Assembly (NCBI GenBank): GCA_013298415.1 | Contig: JAAFHN010000234.1 | Location: forward strand, 1 to 5,162 | DNA from: Comamonadaceae bacterium | GTDB lineage: Bacteria; Pseudomonadota; Gammaproteobacteria; Burkholderiales; Burkholderiaceae_C | Direction: 5' to 3' | DNA: 5,162 nt | Part shown: positions 1-5,162 of the stretch, one piece after another | Layout: every line of letters begins with the position of its first letter | How positions within the stretch are numbered: the stretch's first letter is position 1 | The notes under the pieces: model-generated | The model's database searches: none | What the model saw: the letters and a program-made list of their open reading frames with translations, nothing else | What the model was told of the DNA's origin: nothing | Made by a program: the position numbers and the translations under genes

Positions 1-597
1 GGCTTTCACCATCGGTTTGCTGAGTTCAAGCCAGGCTTCATCGCTGTGTGGGCCAAAGCTCGCGCTCAGGATGCGCATGGCCGCAGCGGCTCGGGCCACG
101 TCTGCAAAGCGCATCTGCTTGCCCAAGTAACTGCCAATGCGCTCAATCGCTGCCCACTGCAATTCGGGGCCAACGTCATTCAGCACCAGGCGGCGGATCG
201 GGAAGGCTTTGGCAAGCGCTTCGTAGCCGCACACCGTCATGCCAATCAGGCCACCCATGCTGGTGCCCACCCAATCGATGGTGCTTGCGCCCTCCGCCCT
301 CAGCTGTGCCAGCACCGCAGCCATGTCTTGCGCGTAGGTGGGAATTTGGTAGCGCAGTGGGTCGGCGAGCCAATCGCTTTGGCCGCGACCCGCCACATCG
401 ATGCTCACCACCCTGCGATCCGCACTCAAATCACGGGCCAGCGCATCAAAGTCGCGGCCTTGGCGGGAAAGGCCGTGGACGCAAACCGTCACGTGCGCTT
501 GATTGCCGTTGTCAGCCGCCCAATCCCACATGGCGAGCTTGCGGTCGGCGGGGGTGTCAGCAACGGTCACAAAGCGAAGTGTGGGAGCGAAAGCCAT
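1..597 (-). CDS. alpha/beta hydrolase, N-terminal 199 residues (C-terminus beyond window)
   Basis: This frame stays open from the ATG at 597 to the left edge, so only the N-terminal part is visible. An HG oxyanion-type motif lies at residues 41-42 (HGLSRQGRDFD). A DVAGRGQSDW strand-turn segment is at 68-77. The nucleophile elbow GTSMGG is at 111-116, with Ser113 as predicted nucleophile, and LNDVGPEL follows at 139-146. This is the standard order for an alpha/beta hydrolase fold esterase or hydrolase. Such proteins are usually near 280-300 residues, so the catalytic His and probably part of the lid and acid region are missing here. There is no signal peptide, so it is predicted cytoplasmic. 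The start at 597 has a CAGGA Shine-Dalgarno 6 nt upstream; an in-frame ATG at 618 would add seven residues but has no good ribosome site. It is divergent from a 3-hydroxybutyrate dehydrogenase, which makes a 3-hydroxybutyrate-oligomer or other short-chain ester substrate possible. That is inference only; the fold is confident, the substrate unknown. Confidence 0.88.
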   Translation of the reverse strand, partial: MAFAPTLRFVTVADTPADRKLAMWDWAADNGNQAHVTVCVHGLSRQGRDFDALARDLSADRRVVSIDVAGRGQSDWLADPLRYQIPTYAQDMAAVLAQLRAEGASTIDWVGTSMGGLIGMTVCGYEALAKAFPIRRLVLNDVGPELQWAAIERIGSYLGKQMRFADVARAAAAMRILSASFGPHSDEAWLELSKPMVKA

Positions 598-603
598 GGC
601 AAA

Positions 604-608
604 TCCTG
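604..608 (-). promoter_or_regulatory. Shine-Dalgarno for the alpha/beta hydrolase
   Basis: On the minus strand the sequence reads CAGGA, then six bases, then ATG at 597. It favours the 597 start over the in-frame ATG at 618, whose upstream sequence has no comparable purine match. Confidence 0.5.
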
Positions 609-614
609 AATAAT
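609..614 (+). promoter_or_regulatory. possible -10 box for the 3-hydroxybutyrate dehydrogenase gene
   Basis: AATAAT matches the sigma-70 -10 consensus in five of six positions and is directly preceded by TG. No good -35 is seen about 17 bp upstream (AGCGAA). If it is used, transcription would begin near 620-622. That would leave the ATG at 617 outside the transcript and support the ATG at 644 as the real start. The match is short and could be chance. Confidence 0.25.
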
Positions 615-643
615 CCATGCAACTTTACCCAAGCTCAGCTCCC

Positions 644-1420
644 ATGACTTCACTTTCCGGCAAGACAGCTCTCGTCACAGGCTCCACCAGCGGCATTGGG
701 CTGGGCATCGCGCTGGCTTTGGCGCAGCGCGGCGCGAACTTGATGCTCAATGGCTTTGGCGATGCTGAAGGCCCGCTGGCTGCTGTGCGCGCGCTCGGCG
801 TGCAGGCCATTCACCACGGCGCAGACATGAGCAAAGCCAACGAGATCGAAGTCATGATGAAGGCGGCTGACGAGCGCTTTGGTGGCGTAGACATTTTGGT
901 GAACAACGCGGGCATCCAACACGTGGCACTCGTGGAAGACTTCCCAACGGAAAAGTGGGATGCCGTGATTGCGATCAACCTGAGCAGCGCTTTCCACACC
1001 ACGCGGCTTGCCGTGCCGAGCATGAAAGCGCGCAAATGGGGCCGCATTTTGAACATCGCCAGCGCCCACGGCTTGGTGGCGAGCGCGCAAAAGTCGGCCT
1101 ATGTGGCTGCCAAACACGGCCTGGTGGGCCTCACAAAAACCGTGGCTTTGGAAGTCGCAACCAGCGGCATCACCTGCAACGCGATTTGCCCCGGCTGGGT
1201 GCTCACCCCACTCGTGCAAAAGCAAGTGGATGCCAAAGCCGCTGCCCTGGGCGTGAGCAACGAGGAAGCCAAGCGCTTGCTGGTCGGTGAAAAGCAGCCC
1301 TCGCAAACCTTCACCACGCCCGAGCAGCTCGGCGAGCTGGCCGTGTTTTTGTGCAGCGATGCAGCCAGCAATGTGCAAGGAGCGGCTTGGAACATGGATG
1401 GTGCTTGGGTGGCTCAGTAG
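644..1420 (+). CDS. bdhA: D-3-hydroxybutyrate dehydrogenase (SDR family)
   Basis: NAD-dependent short-chain dehydrogenase (EC 1.1.1.30) that interconverts D-3-hydroxybutyrate and acetoacetate in the cytoplasm. This is the last step in using monomers from polyhydroxybutyrate. With the ATG at 644 it has 258 residues, normal for the family. The cofactor motif TGSTSGIG is at 12-19, NNAG at 87-90, and the catalytic tetrad is Asn112, Ser140, Tyr153 and Lys157. The residues that bind the substrate in the well-studied Pseudomonas fragi enzyme (Gln94, His144, Lys152, Trp187, Gln196) all have counterparts at a constant offset of two: Gln92, His142, Lys150, Trp185 and Gln194. This raises the call from generic SDR to this activity. 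An ATG at 617 would add nine residues before the fold begins and may lie upstream of the transcript. Neither start has a clear Shine-Dalgarno. No terminator follows, so some transcripts may read into the rho leader. Confidence 0.93.
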   Translation: MTSLSGKTALVTGSTSGIGLGIALALAQRGANLMLNGFGDAEGPLAAVRALGVQAIHHGADMSKANEIEVMMKAADERFGGVDILVNNAGIQHVALVEDFPTEKWDAVIAINLSSAFHTTRLAVPSMKARKWGRILNIASAHGLVASAQKSAYVAAKHGLVGLTKTVALEVATSGITCNAICPGWVLTPLVQKQVDAKAAALGVSNEEAKRLLVGEKQPSQTFTTPEQLGELAVFLCSDAASNVQGAAWNMDGAWVAQ

Positions 1421-1437
1421 ACCCAGCTATCCCGCCC

Positions 1438-1443
1438 TATAAT
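1438..1443 (+). promoter_or_regulatory. -10 box, probable rho promoter
   Basis: A perfect TATAAT lies 18 bp after the dehydrogenase stop codon. The hexamer at the best -35 spacing (CAGTAG, 1415-1420) is poor, so the promoter may be weak or activator-dependent. Position, orientation and the perfect hexamer in GC-rich DNA support it. Confidence 0.45.
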
Positions 1444-1508
1444 GAGAGCATCGCGCTGAACAAAGCGGCGATCTGGCCCAGGCAAACCGCCCGCCAGCCC
1501 CGAGCACC

Positions 1509-1537
1509 GACTCCCGCAAGCTTTGCGGGCTTGAGTC
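1509..1537 (+). repeat. inverted repeat / hairpin in the rho leader
   Basis: GACTC (1509-1513) pairs with GAGTC (1533-1537), and CCGCAA (1514-1519) pairs with TTGCGG (1523-1528). This gives 11 base pairs with a four-base bulge (1529-1532) on the 3' side and a GCT loop. No T-run follows, so it is not an intrinsic terminator. It could be a structural element of the leader RNA or a protein site in DNA. Confidence 0.5.
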
Positions 1538-1668
1538 AAGCGGTGCAGACGCGCTAGCCACCGCAGCGCTCGCCTCAAAAACATCTCTTCTTTTCGCGCT
1601 TGTCCTAGCAGTCAACTGCCAAATCCTCAGCCCAACTGGCTGAACAGCGACCCCACAGAACAACAACC

Positions 1669-2931
1669 ATGCACTTAAACGAACTCAAAGCCCAACACGT
1701 TGCCGATTTGCTGAAGCAAGCCGACGAACTGGAAATCGAAAACACGGGCCGCTTGCGCAAGCAAGAGCTGATGAGCGCCATCATCAAGCGCCGCGCGAAA
1801 GGCGGCGAGACGGTTTATGCCGACGGCGTGCTCGAGCTGCTGCCCGATGGTTTTGGCTTTTTGCGCAACCCCGATTCAAACTACAACCCGAACCCAGACG
1901 ACATCTACATCTCGCCCACGCAAGTGCGCCGCTTCAATTTGCACACCGGCGATTTGATCGAAGGCGATGTGCGCACGCCCAAAGACGGCGAGCGCTACTT
2001 TGCACTCAACAAGGTCGATAAGGTCAACGGCCTGCTCCCTGAGCAAAACAAGCACAAGGTGATGTTTGAGAACTTGACGCCGCTCTTCCCCAAAGAGCAA
2101 ATGCGGCTTGAGCGCGACATCAAAAGCGAAGAAAACATCACTGGCCGCATCATCGACGTGATTGCGCCGATTGGCAAAGGTCAGCGCGCCCTGATCGTGG
2201 CCCCGCCCAAGAGCGGCAAAACCGTGATGATGCAAAACATCGCCCACGCGATCACAGCCAACTACCCCGACAGCATTTTGATGGTGCTGCTGGTGGACGA
2301 GCGCCCTGAGGAAGTGACCGAGATGCAGCGGAGTGTGCGCGGTGAAGTGATTGCCTCCACGTTTGACGAACCCGCCGCCCGCCATGTGCACGCCGCAGAA
2401 ATGGTGATCGAGCGCGCCAAGCGCTTGGTGGAGTTGAAGAAAGACGTGGTGATCTTGCTCGACTCGATCACCCGTTTGGCCCGCGCTTACAACAACGTGA
2501 TGCCCAGCTCCGGAAAGATCGGCTCAGGCGGCATCGACACGAACGCCCTGCACCGTCCCAAGCGCTTTTTTGGCGCGGCCCGCAATGTGGAAGAAGGTGG
2601 GAGCCTCACCATCATTGGCACAGCTTTGGTGGATACCGGCAGCCGAATGGACGAAGTGATTTTTGAAGAGTTCAAAGGCACCGGCAACAGCGAATTGCAC
2701 TTGGATCGCCGCCTATACGAAAAGCGCGTGTTTCCCAGCATTCAGCTCGCCCGCAGCGGCACCCGCCGCGAAGAACTGCTGCTCGCCCCCGACATCTTGG
2801 CCAAGAGCCGCATCCTGCGCAGCTTCATGTTCAACATGGACGAAATCGAAGCAATGGAACTCATGCAAAAGAACATGAAGGCCACCAAGTCAAACCACGA
2901 CTTCTTCGAGATGATGCGTCGCGGCGGCTAA
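1669..2931 (+). CDS. rho: transcription termination factor Rho
   Basis: Hexameric RNA-dependent ATPase and 5'-3' RNA translocase that ends transcription at Rho-dependent sites. At 420 residues it is nearly the length of E. coli Rho (419), and its key positions carry the same numbers. The N-terminal helical domain is followed by the RNA-binding OSB/cold-shock fold with RNP1-like GFGFLR at 61-66. The ATPase domain has Walker A (APPKSGKT, 178-185), catalytic Glu211, Walker B Asp265, the Q-loop around 278-290 with Lys283, the R-loop near 322-326, and arginine finger Arg366. Leu208, Met219, Ser266 and Gly337, positions linked to bicyclomycin resistance in E. coli, are all wild type, so sensitivity is predicted. 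There is no large N-terminal insertion of the kind seen in actinobacterial Rho. The start matches the family N-terminus (MHLNELK) but has no Shine-Dalgarno. Neither trxA nor rpmE, which I recall as frequent rho neighbours in this order, is adjacent here. Confidence 0.98.
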   Translation: MHLNELKAQHVADLLKQADELEIENTGRLRKQELMSAIIKRRAKGGETVYADGVLELLPDGFGFLRNPDSNYNPNPDDIYISPTQVRRFNLHTGDLIEGDVRTPKDGERYFALNKVDKVNGLLPEQNKHKVMFENLTPLFPKEQMRLERDIKSEENITGRIIDVIAPIGKGQRALIVAPPKSGKTVMMQNIAHAITANYPDSILMVLLVDERPEEVTEMQRSVRGEVIASTFDEPAARHVHAAEMVIERAKRLVELKKDVVILLDSITRLARAYNNVMPSSGKIGSGGIDTNALHRPKRFFGAARNVEEGGSLTIIGTALVDTGSRMDEVIFEEFKGTGNSELHLDRRLYEKRVFPSIQLARSGTRREELLLAPDILAKSRILRSFMFNMDEIEAMELMQKNMKATKSNHDFFEMMRRGG

Positions 2932-2944
2932 GCCACGCGCATCC

Positions 2945-2975
2945 AAAAAAAAGGCACCGGCGGGTGCCTTTTTTT
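2945..2975 (+). terminator. intrinsic terminator after rho, probably bidirectional
   Basis: The stem GGCACC (2953-2958) and GGTGCC (2963-2968) closes a GGCG tetraloop. Eight A precede it and seven T follow. It is therefore a full Rho-independent terminator on the plus strand for rho. Read on the minus strand it has the same stem followed by eight T, so it can also end the convergent secreted-protein gene. It starts 14 bp after the rho stop codon. Confidence 0.93.
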
Positions 2976-3013
2976 CGCCGGCAATCGCGTCACCCACGCT
3001 CAGCTTCAGCCCA

Positions 3014-3610
3014 TCATTGAACGGGACCGCCAGGCATCCAGCGAACTTCTGCAAAAGTGCCCACGAAATCGAGGTATTGGCTGTGCGAAGGCGCGGTTAC
3101 CAGAAGCATACGGCCCGGCTGTTGGTCCCTCACCTCTTGCAACACAGCCTTGGGCAAGCAATGGCCGCGTAGACTTGCAGCGCAGACCAAGGGCGCTACG
3201 GGCCGGTTGACTTGTTCGCCGCGATTGTTGAAGAAATAGGTGCTGACGGGTGTGCCGGGGGTGATGAGGGTTGCACTCGAACCCACGCCCTCGCCCAGCA
3301 CCGAGCCCAGCGTTCCCGGCACGGAAAGAAACGCAACCAAGGTCTCATTTGTTTTGGTGCAATCGCCAAAGCCTGCGGTCAGGGCTGCGGTCTGCACGGC
3401 CCGCCCCGTGGCCATCACCACCTCAACCGAGCCCCCATTCGTGAAGGCCTGGTTCACATGCACATCCGCTGGGCGATACCAGTGCACATGCAGCACGTAG
3501 CCGCCTTTGTTGAACACGCATTGCTTAGCTGCGGCAGGCGCGGCGAAGAACAACAGGTTGCTGCAGAGCGCAGCGCAGCTTAGAAAAATGATTCGCCAAA
3601 GCGTGGTCAT
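3014..3610 (-). CDS. predicted secreted protein with four mature cysteines, family not recognised
   Basis: This encodes 198 residues from the ATG at 3610. The start is fixed by an excellent Shine-Dalgarno (AAGGAGT, five bases upstream) and by an immediate signal peptide. The peptide has short N-terminus MTTLWR, a hydrophobic core to about residue 22, then AAPAAA with likely cleavage after Ala28. The frame stays open further upstream into eno, but that part has no signal or domain character. The mature chain has Cys31, Cys84, Cys143 and Cys151, enough for two disulfides, which suits export to the periplasm or outside. A histidine cluster lies at 41-51 (HVHWYRPADVH), with two His in an HxH pair. 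The chain is rich in V, T, G and short hydrophobic stretches, suggesting beta structure. There are no catalytic motifs, no lipobox and no transmembrane segment after the signal. I do not recognise the family and assign no function. It stands alone between rho and eno, transcribed against both neighbours. Confidence 0.85.
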   Translation of the reverse strand: MTTLWRIIFLSCAALCSNLLFFAAPAAAKQCVFNKGGYVLHVHWYRPADVHVNQAFTNGGSVEVVMATGRAVQTAALTAGFGDCTKTNETLVAFLSVPGTLGSVLGEGVGSSATLITPGTPVSTYFFNNRGEQVNRPVAPLVCAASLRGHCLPKAVLQEVRDQQPGRMLLVTAPSHSQYLDFVGTFAEVRWMPGGPVQ

Positions 3611-3614
3611 GCGG

Positions 3615-3623
3615 ACTCCTTCT
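3615..3623 (-). promoter_or_regulatory. strong Shine-Dalgarno for the secreted-protein gene
   Basis: On the minus strand this reads AGAAGGAGT, ending four bases before the ATG at 3610. It is the best ribosome site in the window and decides the 198-residue start over longer in-frame starts inside eno. Confidence 0.85.
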
Positions 3624-3718
3624 GGGTTTGAACTCGGCAATCGAAGAGCCTCCAATTTAGCGGATGCGGGGCCAAGCCGATGATCGACAGAGCGCACCAT
3701 TTTGTCGAGCGCAGCGCG

Positions 3719-3741
3719 TTTTGCGGGAGAACTTCGCAAAA
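3719..3741. repeat. inverted repeat upstream of eno
   Basis: TTTTGCG (3719-3725) and CGCAAAA (3735-3741) are perfect inverted copies separated by nine bases. G-U pairs could extend the stem inward in RNA. The spacing and its place between divergent genes suit a dimeric regulator site. Without flanking T-runs in the right place it is not a terminator. Confidence 0.45.
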
Positions 3742-3775
3742 TCGATGCCGGGGCCGAAGGGGTCGACAGCGCCTG

Positions 3776-3781
3776 CATAAT
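3776..3781 (+). promoter_or_regulatory. possible -10 box for eno
   Basis: CATAAT differs from consensus at one base and would give a leader of roughly 35 nt before the eno ATG. The -35 region at 16-18 bp spacing (around GCCGAA) does not match, so this is tentative. Confidence 0.25.
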
Positions 3782-3821
3782 CTCGGGTTTCCCCTTAACC
3801 GTGTAGGTAGCGAGAGACCCC

Positions 3822-5105
3822 ATGAGCGCCATTGTTGACATCGTAGGCCGTGAGATTTTGGATTCGCGCGGCAACCCCACCGTGGAGTGCGACGTGTTGC
3901 TGGAGAGCGGCACGATGGGCCGCGCTGCCGTGCCTTCAGGCGCATCCACAGGCTCACGTGAAGCCATCGAGCTGCGCGACGGCGACAAATCCCGCTACCT
4001 CGGCAAGGGCGTGCTCAAAGCCGTGGAGCACGTGAACACCGAGATTTCCGAAGCGATTTTGGGCTTGGATGCGTCCGAGCAAGCCTTCCTAGACCGCACG
4101 CTGATTGACCTTGACGGCACTGAGAGCAAAGGCCGTTTGGGCGCGAATGCCACGCTGGCAGTCAGCATGGCGGTGGCCCGCGCAGCGGCTGAAGAGTCTG
4201 GCTTGCCGCTGTATCGCTACTTTGGCGGCTCGGGTGCGATGCAGCTGCCGGTGCCGATGATGAACGTGGTGAACGGCGGTGCGCACGCCAACAACAACCT
4301 CGATTTGCAAGAGCTGATGATCATCCCCGTGGGTGCGCCGAGCTTTCGCGAAGCCATGCGCTACGGCGCAGAAGTGTTCCATGCGCTGAAAAAAATCATC
4401 CACGACAAAGGCATGAGCGTGGCTGTGGGCGACGAGGGTGGCTTTGCGCCCAATTTGGCAAGCCACGAAGCGGCGATTCAGATGATTTTGGAAGCGATTG
4501 ACAAGGCCGGCTACGTGCCAGGCGAGCAAATCGCCATCGGCCTGGACTGCGCCGCCAGCGAATTCCACAAAAAAGGCAAGTACGAGCTGAAGGGTGAGGG
4601 CCTGAGCCTTACCAGCGAAGAGTGGGTGAATGTGATGGCCACTTGGGTGGACAAGTACCCCATTGTCAGCATCGAAGACGGCATGGGCGAAAGCGATTGG
4701 GACGGCTGGAAGCTGCTCACCGAGCGTTTGGGCAAGAAAATCCAGCTCGTGGGCGACGACCTTTTCGTGACGAATACCAAAATTTTGAAAGAAGGCATCG
4801 ACAAAGGCATCGCCAACTCGATTCTGATCAAAATCAACCAGATCGGCACGCTGACCGAGACCTTCGCCGCCATCGAAATGGCCAAGCGCGCAGGCTACAC
4901 GGCAGTGATCAGCCACCGCAGCGGCGAAACCGAAGACTCCACCATTGCCGACATTGCAGTAGGCACGAATGCGGGTCAAATCAAAACCGGCAGCCTCTCC
5001 AGATCAGACCGCATGGCCAAGTACAACCAGTTGCTGCGGATCGAAGAAGACCTGGGCGACGTGGCCAGCTACCCGGGCCGCACCGCGTTCTACAACTTGC
5101 GCTGA
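3822..5105 (+). CDS. eno: enolase (phosphopyruvate hydratase)
   Basis: Mg-dependent enzyme (EC 4.2.1.11) converting 2-phosphoglycerate to phosphoenolpyruvate in glycolysis and the reverse in gluconeogenesis; cytoplasmic, usually a dimer or octamer. At 427 residues it is the normal bacterial length. The N-terminal domain has the mobile active-site loop SGASTGSREA (39-48). The barrel follows with His155 and Glu164 in the NGGAHANNNLDLQE segment (151-164) and Glu205 as general acid/base (GDEGGF). The metal ligands are Asp242, Glu285 and Asp312, with catalytic Lys337, the SHRSGETED signature (364-372) and Lys388. All expected catalytic residues are present, so it should be active. The C-terminus (SYPGRTAFYNLR) is of the betaproteobacterial type. 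The ATG at 3822 gives the standard N-terminus MSAIVDIVGREILDSRGNPT; a GAGAG ribosome site lies five bases upstream. In many proteobacteria eno follows pyrG; here it follows a divergent unrelated gene and appears to have its own promoter. Confidence 0.98.
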   Translation: MSAIVDIVGREILDSRGNPTVECDVLLESGTMGRAAVPSGASTGSREAIELRDGDKSRYLGKGVLKAVEHVNTEISEAILGLDASEQAFLDRTLIDLDGTESKGRLGANATLAVSMAVARAAAEESGLPLYRYFGGSGAMQLPVPMMNVVNGGAHANNNLDLQELMIIPVGAPSFREAMRYGAEVFHALKKIIHDKGMSVAVGDEGGFAPNLASHEAAIQMILEAIDKAGYVPGEQIAIGLDCAASEFHKKGKYELKGEGLSLTSEEWVNVMATWVDKYPIVSIEDGMGESDWDGWKLLTERLGKKIQLVGDDLFVTNTKILKEGIDKGIANSILIKINQIGTLTETFAAIEMAKRAGYTAVISHRSGETEDSTIADIAVGTNAGQIKTGSLSRSDRMAKYNQLLRIEEDLGDVASYPGRTAFYNLR

Positions 5106-5133
5106 GTGATCGGGCGACTTAGAGCGGCTCAAC

Positions 5134-5154
5134 GCGGCGGTCTTCACCGCTCGC
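5134..5154 (+). other. possible hairpin after eno
   Basis: GCGGT (5137-5141) and ACCGC (5146-5150) close a CTTC tetraloop. GCG (5134-5136) and CGC (5152-5154) can extend the stem past a single bulged T. No T-run is seen before the window ends, so terminator function cannot be claimed. The rest of 5106-5162 shows no gene start that I can support. Confidence 0.3.
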
Positions 5155-5162
5155 CAGTCCCG

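Larger units (their letters stand above)
1421..1668 (+). promoter_or_regulatory. rho promoter and long 5' leader
   Basis: This 248-bp gap between the dehydrogenase and rho has no credible ORF or RNA gene. It starts with a promoter-like TATAAT at 1438-1443, which would give a leader of about 220 nt. A hairpin lies at 1509-1537. The last 108 nt (1561-1668) are C-rich and G-poor: I count 42 C against 17 G, with no G at all from 1573 to 1595. Unstructured C>G RNA is what Rho loads onto, and in E. coli rho is known to be autoregulated by Rho-dependent termination in its own leader. That the same happens here is inference. The stretch just before the start (1651-1668) is A/C-rich and lacks a Shine-Dalgarno, so rho translation probably relies on an unstructured start site. 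Confidence 0.5.
3611..3821. promoter_or_regulatory. divergent intergenic region between the secreted-protein gene and eno
   Basis: These 211 bp must hold the promoters for both divergent genes. For eno, a CATAAT (3776-3781, five of six to the -10 consensus, preceded by TG) lies about 40 bp before the start, but no convincing -35 sits at the right distance. The eno ribosome site is a modest GAGAG at 3812-3816. For the minus gene I see only a weak candidate: TCGACA and GATCAT spaced 17 bp, reading leftward from about 3710. An inverted repeat (3719-3741) and a repeated TCGACAG motif (3684-3690 and 3763-3769) are the other visible structure. No ORF or RNA gene is convincing here. Confidence 0.5.

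Noticed and set aside
46..647. Two overlapping plus-strand open frames of 187 and 199 codons at the left end
   Set aside because: The minus strand encodes a clear alpha/beta hydrolase with HG and GTSMGG motifs, and both plus frames are its shadows.
650..1378. 242-codon open frame antisense to the dehydrogenase
   Set aside because: It is a shadow of the well-supported SDR gene. It is rich in His and Ala, with no recognisable motif or ribosome site.
1406..1425. TGGGT/ACCCA inverted repeat spanning the dehydrogenase stop as a terminator
   Set aside because: The stem is only five base pairs with a ten-base loop and no T-run, so it does not qualify.
1442..1459. Five-residue leader peptide (MRASR) ahead of rho
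   Set aside because: Its ATG overlaps the -10 box, so it would not be in the transcript from that promoter, and it has no Shine-Dalgarno.
1427..1666. 79-codon minus-strand frame across the rho leader
   Set aside because: It has no ribosome site, no homology that I recognise, and a composition expected from non-coding GC-rich DNA.
1876..2391. 171-codon open frame antisense to rho
   Set aside because: It mirrors the conserved Rho ATPase coding sequence and shows no features of its own.
3611..3988. In-frame N-terminal extension of the secreted protein to 324 residues, starting inside eno
   Set aside because: The extension is low-complexity, overlaps eno in antisense, and would bury an evident signal peptide and a strong Shine-Dalgarno at the 3610 start.
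4089..4979. 296-codon open frame antisense to eno
   Set aside because: Its sequence is an unusual mix rich in His, Ala and Val with no domain character, and it is fully explained as the shadow of enolase codon bias.

Overview
The window looks like chromosomal DNA of a betaproteobacterium, most likely order Burkholderiales and possibly family Comamonadaceae. Evidence for this is the fairly GC-rich, G/C-ending codon use, a Rho and an enolase that read like betaproteobacterial orthologues (enolase ends in YNLR), and a 3-hydroxybutyrate dehydrogenase of the kind found in PHB-metabolising members of this group. The assignment rests on remembered protein families, not on a search. Genes fill most of the window, and I see no insertion sequence, phage gene, CRISPR array, tRNA or rRNA.

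Layout, left to right. (1) Positions 1-597, minus strand: the N-terminal part of an alpha/beta hydrolase that runs off the left edge. (2) Positions 644-1420, plus strand: D-3-hydroxybutyrate dehydrogenase, divergent from the hydrolase across a 46-bp gap. (3) Positions 1421-1668: a 248-bp non-coding gap with a perfect TATAAT box, an 11-bp-stem hairpin and a C-rich, G-poor tract, best read as the promoter and long leader of rho. (4) Positions 1669-2931: rho, complete, followed by a strong intrinsic terminator that is symmetrical enough to serve both strands. (5) Positions 3014-3610, minus strand: a small secreted protein with four cysteines in its mature part, family not recognised, convergent with rho. 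(6) Positions 3611-3821: a 211-bp divergent intergenic region with an inverted repeat. (7) Positions 3822-5105, plus strand: eno, complete, with 57 bp after it that contain only a possible hairpin.

Functionally, the hydrolase and dehydrogenase could form a small unit for short-chain ester or 3-hydroxybutyrate (PHB-derived) metabolism. The dehydrogenase call is firm, while the hydrolase substrate is a guess. Rho (transcription termination) and enolase (glycolysis and RNA degradosome-type roles) are housekeeping genes with no special link to each other. The main open question is the secreted cysteine protein between them. I see no convincing new multi-gene system. The items worth checking are the rho leader, the secreted protein, and the two intergenic inverted repeats.
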